Of a stretch of DNA of 9,985 bases, positions 5,955-9,985 are shown piece by piece. The position numbers were made by a program, and so were the translations under genes. Position 1 is the first letter of the stretch. Every line of letters starts with the position of its first letter. This stretch comes from Candidatus Omnitrophota bacterium (GTDB lineage: Bacteria; Omnitrophota; Koll11; Gygaellales; JAQTUY01). The notes beneath the pieces were generated by a model that saw only the letters and a program-made list of their open reading frames with translations, ran no database searches and had not been told where the DNA came from. The stretch spans positions 1 to 9,985 of the forward strand of contig JAQTUY010000051.1 in NCBI GenBank assembly GCA_028707105.1, in the 5' to 3' direction.

Positions 5955-7180
5955 ATTTTCAGCTGGTGCCCCATTTTTTCTTTCTTAGTCTTTAAATAAT
6001 TGTAATTCTCCGGATTTGGTTCTATTTCCAGGGCGAGGCGCTCCACCACTTTCAAACCGTAACCTTCAAGGCCGACTATCTTACGGGGATTATTGGTAAG
6101 CAGCTGGATATTCTCCACTCCCAGGTCGACCAATATCTGCGCTCCGATGCCGTAATCGCGCAGGTCCGGCTCAAAACCAAGAGCCTCATTCGCCTCGACC
6201 GTATCCATGCCCTTATCCTGCAGGTTATAAGCGCGGATCTTATTTTCCAGGCCTATCCCCCTGCCCTCCTGGTTCATGTAAAGTATGACTCCCTGGCCCT
6301 TTTTATCAATAAGCTGCATGGCCTTCTTCAACTGCCTGCCGCAATCGCAGCGCAGCGAACCGAAGACGTCTCCGGTGAGGCACTCCGAATGCACGCGCAC
6401 CAGGATGGGCGTTTTATTTTGCCTGATCGGCAGGCACTCGAAGCCCTTGACCAGCGCGACGTGAGAAATACCGCTGAGCATATCGCGATAGACGATCAAT
6501 TTATAAACGCCCGATTCGGTGGGTAAAACAGCTTCCGATACTTTTTCAATAAGCTTTTCGTTCTTGCGGCGGTATTCTATCAGGTCGGCGATAGAACATA
6601 TCTTTAAAGAATGCTTCGCGGCGAATTCAAATAACTGGGGCAGCCTGGCCATCGTGCCGTCGTCATTCATTATCTCGCAGATCACGCCTCCGGGATAGAG
6701 CCCGGCAAGGCGGGTTAAGTCTACCGTGGCTTCGGTGTGGCCGGCGCGCACCAGGACCCCTCCTGTTTTAGCCTGTAAAGGAAAAGTGTGCCCGGGACGG
6801 ATCAGGTCTTGAGGCGTAGTTTGAGGATTTATCATGACCTCAATGGTCCGTGCACGGTCATAGGCGGATATCCCGGTTGTAGTGCCATGACGGGCGTCAA
6901 CAGAGATCATCCAGGCGGTTGAAAAACGATCCGCCTGAGCGGCCGCGTTCTTATGGTCTATCATCGGCCGCAATTCCAGGGCATTAAGCCGGGCTTCTTC
7001 CAGCGGCACGCAGATCAGCCCGCGGCCGTAGGTTGCCATAAAGTTGATATCCGCCGGCTTGACAAATGAAGCGGCCATGACCAGGTCTCCCTCATTCTCA
7101 CGGTCGGCATCATCTACCACAATGACCATCTTGCCGCGCTTCAGCTCTTCCAATATTTCCGCAATAGTATTAAATATCAA
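5951..7180 (-). CDS. ribBA: Bifunctional DHBP synthase / GTP cyclohydrolase II
   Basis: This enzyme makes both entry compounds of riboflavin synthesis: 3,4-dihydroxy-2-butanone 4-phosphate from ribulose 5-phosphate, and the diaminopyrimidine from GTP. The 409 residues contain a DHBP synthase domain (about 1-203), with the acidic loop [10 protein letters not shown] (23-32), RPGHTFPL (128-135) and RAGHTEAT (145-152, metal ligand H148). The GTP cyclohydrolase II domain (about 208-400) has the zinc cysteines C267, C278 and C280 in [17 protein letters not shown], then NQEGRGIGL (303-311) and the LLTNNPRK segment (360-367). Both active sites look intact. The start is TTG at 7180, supported by GGGAGG six bases upstream (7192-7187) and by the fit of the N-terminus to the family. 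It is the first gene of the operon, directly behind the FMN riboswitch. Confidence 0.97.
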   Translation of the reverse strand: MIFNTIAEILEELKRGKMVIVVDDADRENEGDLVMAASFVKPADINFMATYGRGLICVPLEEARLNALELRPMIDHKNAAAQADRFSTAWMISVDARHGTTTGISAYDRARTIEVMINPQTTPQDLIRPGHTFPLQAKTGGVLVRAGHTEATVDLTRLAGLYPGGVICEIMNDDGTMARLPQLFEFAAKHSLKICSIADLIEYRRKNEKLIEKVSEAVLPTESGVYKLIVYRDMLSGISHVALVKGFECLPIRQNKTPILVRVHSECLTGDVFGSLRCDCGRQLKKAMQLIDKKGQGVILYMNQEGRGIGLENKIRAYNLQDKGMDTVEANEALGFEPDLRDYGIGAQILVDLGVENIQLLTNNPRKIVGLEGYGLKVVERLALEIEPNPENYNYLKTKKEKMGHQLKI

Positions 7181-7194
7181 TGAAAACCTCCCTT

Positions 7195-7229
7195 AAAAAC
7201 AAGAAATCCCGAAGAATGATCTTCGGGAT
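7195..7229 (-). terminator. Riboswitch-controlled intrinsic terminator before ribBA
   Basis: In the transcript, ATCCCGAAGA (7229-7220) and TCTTCGGGAT (7215-7206) form a perfect 10-bp stem with loop TCAT, followed by TTCTTGTTTTT. It lies between the aptamer and the ribBA ribosome binding site. Its 5' arm is also complementary to the 5' strand of aptamer helix P1 (9 bp), so forming P1 should release the terminator. FMN binding would therefore stop transcription of the operon. Confidence 0.85.
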
Positions 7230-7250
7230 AGATAAATACAGCCGTCCTTT

Positions 7251-7418
7251 AATCTTCTTCCATCTAGACTGTGCTCCGCTTGATAATCAAGCGGATGGCT
7301 ATTGGCTGCTGAATTTCACAGCATCTGTGCCCGCGCCTGTGCGCGGTGCACTCGTAGGCTTTCCCGTGTAAACACGGGATCCACTACCAGTCGGGAATTC
7401 CACCCTACCCCGAAGATT
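7251..7418 (-). promoter_or_regulatory. FMN riboswitch (RFN element) aptamer
   Basis: The transcript read from 7418 matches the conserved FMN aptamer. Helix P1 pairs AATCTTC (7418-7412) with GAAGATT (7257-7251). It is followed by the GGGTAGGGTGGAATTCCCGA block, the GGTAG...AAGCCTACGAG arm (where the usual GCGG/CCGC pairs appear as GTAG/CTAC), a CCCGTG/CACGGG hairpin, a CCGCGC/GCGCGG hairpin, a GCTG/CAGC hairpin and the closing AGTCTAGATGG segment. An extra 8-bp hairpin CCGCTTGA/TCAAGCGG (7276-7294) extends one arm. Position ahead of ribBA fits the family, which represses riboflavin synthesis when FMN is abundant. The consensus is recalled, not searched. Confidence 0.95.
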
Positions 7419-7429
7419 AAGTTATACTT

Positions 7430-7457
7430 ATTATACTGGAAAATCTTGCCTTGTCAA
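7430..7457 (-). promoter_or_regulatory. Riboflavin operon promoter
   Basis: A perfect -35 TTGACA (7457-7452) and a perfect -10 TATAAT (7435-7430) are 16 bases apart. The predicted start near 7423 is about five bases before the aptamer begins, so the transcript starts with the riboswitch. Confidence 0.85.
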
Positions 7458-7479
7458 TAGGCTTTAAACTAACTATAAT
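7451..7479 (+). promoter_or_regulatory. pncC-thpR promoter
   Basis: TTGTCA (7451-7456) and a perfect TATAAT (7474-7479) are 17 bases apart. The -35 overlaps the -35 of the opposing riboflavin promoter. The predicted start falls at about 7485-7488, at or within three bases of the pncC ATG. Confidence 0.6.
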
Positions 7480-7487
7480 ATAACACT

Positions 7488-7955
7488 ATGGAACGCGTTA
7501 TAATCCAGATTCATGAACTTCTGGTCAAAAAACACAAGACCATAGCGGTAGCCGAATCCTGCACCGGCGGGCTTCTCTCCAGCCTGCTTACCAGCCTGGA
7601 CGGCAGTTCGCAATATTTTATATTAGGAGCGGTCGTCTATAGCAATAAAGCGAAAAGCTCCATCCTGGGTATCCCCGGCAGCCTGATCAATAATAAAGGC
7701 GCGGTCTGCGCGCAGGTAACCGCTCTTATGGCCAAGGGGGTAAGAAAACTGGCCCATACCGACTTCGGGATAGGAATAAGCGGGATAGCCGGGCCCGGCG
7801 GAGGCTCAAAAACCAAGCCTGTCGGCACGGTTTTTATTGCCGTGGAAGGCAAAAGTAAAAAAACCTGCCGGAAATTCATCTTTAAGGGCAGCCGCTCCTC
7901 GGTCAGAAAAAAATCCGCGTTAAAAAGCCTGGAATTATTAAGATCATTCCTGTAA
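7488..7955 (+). CDS. pncC: Nicotinamide-nucleotide amidase (stand-alone CinA C-terminal domain)
   Basis: PncC hydrolyses nicotinamide mononucleotide to nicotinate mononucleotide plus ammonia, recycling the NMN released by DNA ligase into NAD synthesis. The 155 residues are the compact single-domain form, without the N-terminal molybdopterin-binding-like domain of full-length CinA. Signature segments are AESCTGG (22-28, with the likely catalytic S24), GAVVYSNKAK (47-56), GISGIAGPGGG (96-106) and PVGTVFIAV (111-119). No ribosome binding site is visible and the promoter places the transcript start at the ATG, so it is probably leaderless. thpR begins one base after the stop. Linkage of cinA-type genes with thpR, and often recA, is common; recA is not in view. 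Confidence 0.93.
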   Translation: MERVIIQIHELLVKKHKTIAVAESCTGGLLSSLLTSLDGSSQYFILGAVVYSNKAKSSILGIPGSLINNKGAVCAQVTALMAKGVRKLAHTDFGIGISGIAGPGGGSKTKPVGTVFIAVEGKSKKTCRKFIFKGSRSSVRKKSALKSLELLRSFL

Positions 7956-7956
7956 T

Positions 7957-8529
7957 ATGCGCGCCTTCATCGCCATCAGATTATCCCTTAAAGTAGAAGA
8001 TTTCCTCGCCCGCATCCAGGAAAAGCTAAAAGCCCCGGGCGCCGATGTAAAATGGGTAGAACCCCGTAATATCCACCTTACTTTAAAATTCCTGGGAGAA
8101 AGGGATGATAAACGGATCGAGGAGGCGAAAACGATCCTGGAGGAAACAGCCGCGAGGTTCAATGAATACACCCTTCAGCCGTCATCTGTCGGCGCGTTCC
8201 CGGATATCCAACACCCCGGCGTTATCTGGATCGGGGTAAACCAGGGAGCCCCGGAAACGATCAGGCTTGCCCGGGATATCGAAGAAGGTATCTGCCGGAT
8301 AGGCATACCGAAGGAAAAAAGGCCTTTTGCCTGCCATATCACCCTGGGAAGGTCAAGAACGCCTAAAAATATGCGGGGATTGGTTGAACAGCTGAGTATA
8401 TTAAAGGAAGGATCCTGGGAACCCGCGCCGATCCTGAAAGTAGACAAGATCACCCTTTTTAAAAGTACGCTTAGTTCAAAGGGCCCGCTTTACGAAGTCC
8501 TGCATGAAGCAAATCTCAAGAAAACCTGA
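7957..8529 (+). CDS. thpR: RNA 2',3'-cyclic phosphodiesterase (LigT/ThpR, 2H superfamily)
   Basis: This 2H phosphoesterase opens 2',3'-cyclic phosphate RNA ends and was first known for reversible 2'-5' RNA ligation in vitro. The 190 residues contain the two catalytic motifs, HLTL (40-43) and HITL (127-130), at the usual spacing, plus the N-terminal MRAFIAI strand and the KFLGE segment typical of ThpR. Its ATG is one base after the pncC stop and no Shine-Dalgarno sequence is present, so translation probably follows by coupling from pncC. The last 40 bases overlap the 3' end of the convergent pgpA gene. Confidence 0.95.
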   Translation: MRAFIAIRLSLKVEDFLARIQEKLKAPGADVKWVEPRNIHLTLKFLGERDDKRIEEAKTILEETAARFNEYTLQPSSVGAFPDIQHPGVIWIGVNQGAPETIRLARDIEEGICRIGIPKEKRPFACHITLGRSRTPKNMRGLVEQLSILKEGSWEPAPILKVDKITLFKSTLSSKGPLYEVLHEANLKKT

Positions 8530-8960
8530 AGAATAATATTAGCGTACACCCCCGCCAATATATCATCCGCCATGACCCCCAGGCTTCCCGGAAGCCGCTG
8601 CAGTTTATTCGCGGGGTAGACCTTAAGCGCGTCGAATGCCCTAAAGAGCATAAAACCCCAGAACAACGGCCATAAGGTTATCTTACCGGCGGGGATGAAG
8701 AGGAAAGTCAGGAACATGCCCGCGACCTCATCAATCACTATCCTGCGGTCATCTTTTTTCCTGAACATTTTTTCAGCCGGGCCGGAGACGATAAAGCCCA
8801 GCGCGGTCACCAAGAAAGTAGCCGCAATATACCAGGTCTGGTTATTTTTTAGCAGGATGACCGGGATTACCGCCGCCGCGCTGGTAACGGTCCCGGGTAT
8901 CAACGGGCTGCAGCCGATAAAAAAGAAGGTGCTGGTGATCTTGATTATGAATTCTCGCAT
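8490..8960 (-). CDS. pgpA: Phosphatidylglycerophosphatase A
   Basis: PgpA dephosphorylates phosphatidylglycerophosphate to phosphatidylglycerol in the inner membrane. The 156 residues show the family pattern: an N-terminal SPLIPGTVTS segment (18-27), then DRRIVIDEVAG (71-81) with the acidic pair D77/E78, FRAFDALKVYPANKLQ (106-121), and GVMADDILAG (128-137) with the D132/D133 pair, interspersed with about four hydrophobic membrane segments. The ATG lies 5 bases after the stop of the upstream SpoIIE-type gene and lacks a Shine-Dalgarno sequence, so the two are probably one transcript with coupled translation. In many bacteria pgpA sits beside cinA in the same direction; here it faces the pncC-thpR pair, and its last 13 or so codons overlap thpR. 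Confidence 0.95.
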   Translation of the reverse strand: MREFIIKITSTFFFIGCSPLIPGTVTSAAAVIPVILLKNNQTWYIAATFLVTALGFIVSGPAEKMFRKKDDRRIVIDEVAGMFLTFLFIPAGKITLWPLFWGFMLFRAFDALKVYPANKLQRLPGSLGVMADDILAGVYANIILQVFLRFASCRTS

Positions 8961-8965
8961 GAAGG

Positions 8966-9985
8966 TTACTGGGCTTCGAGGACGACCAGGGTTATATCGT
9001 CGTATTGGGGATGATTGCCGATAAACGAATAGACTTCTTCCTTTACTAAACGCATCAGCTCATCCGCCGGCTTAGAGCCGTATTTAACAAAGGCTTCCCG
9101 GAGCTTTTCTAAACCATACCTGTCTTTGGCTTGATTCTCCGCCTCCGTGACCCCGTCCGTGTAAAGAAGTATCTTATCGTGCGGATCCAGGTGCAGCTGT
9201 TTTTCTTCCAGGAAGCGGTCGATATCCGGAAGCATGCCGAGCATGAAGCCGCCGGAAACAATAGACTCCACGGTCCCGGTTTTACTCTTATAAACAAGGA
9301 TATGCTCATGCCCTCCCGAGGAATAGGTCAGGATATTGGTTTTAGCCTGCCAGGTCAAATAAAGCAAAGTCATGAATTTTTGAGCGCCGATATGCTTATT
9401 CAAAATATTATTGGTGCGCATCAGGACTTGCCTGGGCGAATTCTCTTCCTGAGACAGGGTATGGATAGCAGTTTTAGCCATAGCCATTAACAGCCCGGCG
9501 GCAACGCCTTTACCGGAGACGTCCCCGATAGCGATCGCGAGCGCGTCCTTATCCGGCAGGGTTATAAAATCATAATAATCCCCCCCGATCTCCTTGGCCG
9601 GCTGCATCAGCCCCTGGACGGTAAGCCCCCTGATAAGCGGGACCTCCTGCGGCAGGAGCGCCATCTGGATCTCTCTTCCCAGCTTCATCTCTTCAGCCAA
9701 ACGCTCTTTTTCCACGATATCCTCATGATGCATGGCGTTATCGATAGTAATGCCTATCTGCCTGCCCATGTTTTCCAGCAGCTCGACATCTTTAATGGTG
9801 TAGTTCTGGAGATTTTCCTTCTTACCAATACCGATAAAAGCGTTGATCTTGTTTTCCATGATTACGGGTATCAGGACCTCGATAGCGTTCTGAGCCAGGA
9901 AAACTCCGGCCTCTTCCTTTATCGGAGTATACTGCGGGTCGATCTCCACCTGTTCCCTTTCTATCGCTCTCTGATGTATGGAAAA
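8966..9985 (-). CDS. GAF / SpoIIE-type serine phosphatase (5' end cut by window)
   Basis: The reading frame is open to the window edge, giving 339 visible residues of a longer protein; a GTG at 9949 is internal to the open frame and not a convincing start. Visible residues up to about 87 look like the C-terminal half of a GAF sensor domain (ending in GRQIGITIDNAM). An amphipathic helix with LGREIQMALLPQ follows, then a PP2C-like SpoIIE/RsbU phosphatase domain (about 122-339). The metal-binding acidic motifs are intact: GGDYYDF (134-140), GDVSGKG (154-160), YTDGVTEA (275-282) and YDDITLVVL (328-336). Such proteins dephosphorylate an anti-sigma antagonist or similar STAS partner in response to a signal sensed by GAF. 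No partner-switching genes are visible; pgpA follows after 5 bases. Confidence 0.92.
   Translation of the reverse strand, partial: FSIHQRAIEREQVEIDPQYTPIKEEAGVFLAQNAIEVLIPVIMENKINAFIGIGKKENLQNYTIKDVELLENMGRQIGITIDNAMHHEDIVEKERLAEEMKLGREIQMALLPQEVPLIRGLTVQGLMQPAKEIGGDYYDFITLPDKDALAIAIGDVSGKGVAAGLLMAMAKTAIHTLSQEENSPRQVLMRTNNILNKHIGAQKFMTLLYLTWQAKTNILTYSSGGHEHILVYKSKTGTVESIVSGGFMLGMLPDIDRFLEEKQLHLDPHDKILLYTDGVTEAENQAKDRYGLEKLREAFVKYGSKPADELMRLVKEEVYSFIGNHPQYDDITLVVLEAQ

Noticed and set aside
7180..7371. Short + strand open frame opposite the rib leader
   Set aside because: It lies entirely over the antisense of the FMN riboswitch and terminator, has no ribosome binding site and shows no family resemblance.
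9947..9949. GTG at 9949 as the true start of the SpoIIE-type phosphatase
   Set aside because: The frame stays open to the window edge, no ribosome binding site precedes the GTG, and it would leave only part of a GAF domain.

Overview
The window is ordinary bacterial chromosome, about half G+C, densely packed and using many ATA and AGG codons. The host looks diderm: there is a type IV prepilin-like protein, a signal-peptide protein with no visible lipid or wall anchor, and PgpA. Gene content and style would suit an uncultured candidate-phylum bacterium such as Omnitrophota, but there is no rRNA or other marker here and that placement is a guess. I see no phage, insertion sequence or CRISPR array.

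Left part, + strand. Bases 1-313 hold no convincing gene but carry a compact nested set of inverted repeats (99-230). Next come a small membrane protein of two membrane helices plus a HAMP domain (314-862), a secreted Ala/Lys/Gln-rich heptad-repeat protein (1018-1890) with its own promoter and a strong terminator, and a prepilin-like protein (2019-2417) whose promoter abuts that terminator.

Middle, - strand (2411-7457). This is a riboflavin operon read right to left: a consensus promoter, an FMN riboswitch, an intrinsic terminator, then ribBA, ribH, nusB, a PHP-domain phosphoesterase, ribD and ribE. Together RibBA, RibD, RibH and RibE cover GTP plus ribulose 5-phosphate to riboflavin, except for the pyrimidine phosphatase. 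nusB and the PHP gene are embedded by 4-base ATGA overlaps or a 5-base gap. A 113-base spacer between ribBA and ribH contains two long hairpins. The terminator hairpin repeats the sequence of the aptamer P1 5' strand, which suggests a simple strand-exchange switch. The operon ends by overlapping the stop of the convergent prepilin gene.

Right part. pncC (7488-7955) and thpR (7957-8529) run on the + strand from a promoter that is back to back with the rib promoter, with overlapping -35 elements; pncC appears to be leaderless or nearly so. On the - strand a GAF/SpoIIE-type phosphatase, cut off by the window edge, is followed after 5 bases by pgpA, whose 3' end overlaps thpR by 40 bases. The most notable items are the riboswitch and divergent promoter region (7195-7490), the nested hairpins at 99-230, the structured ribBA-ribH spacer and the secreted heptad-repeat protein. 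None is clearly a new biological system.
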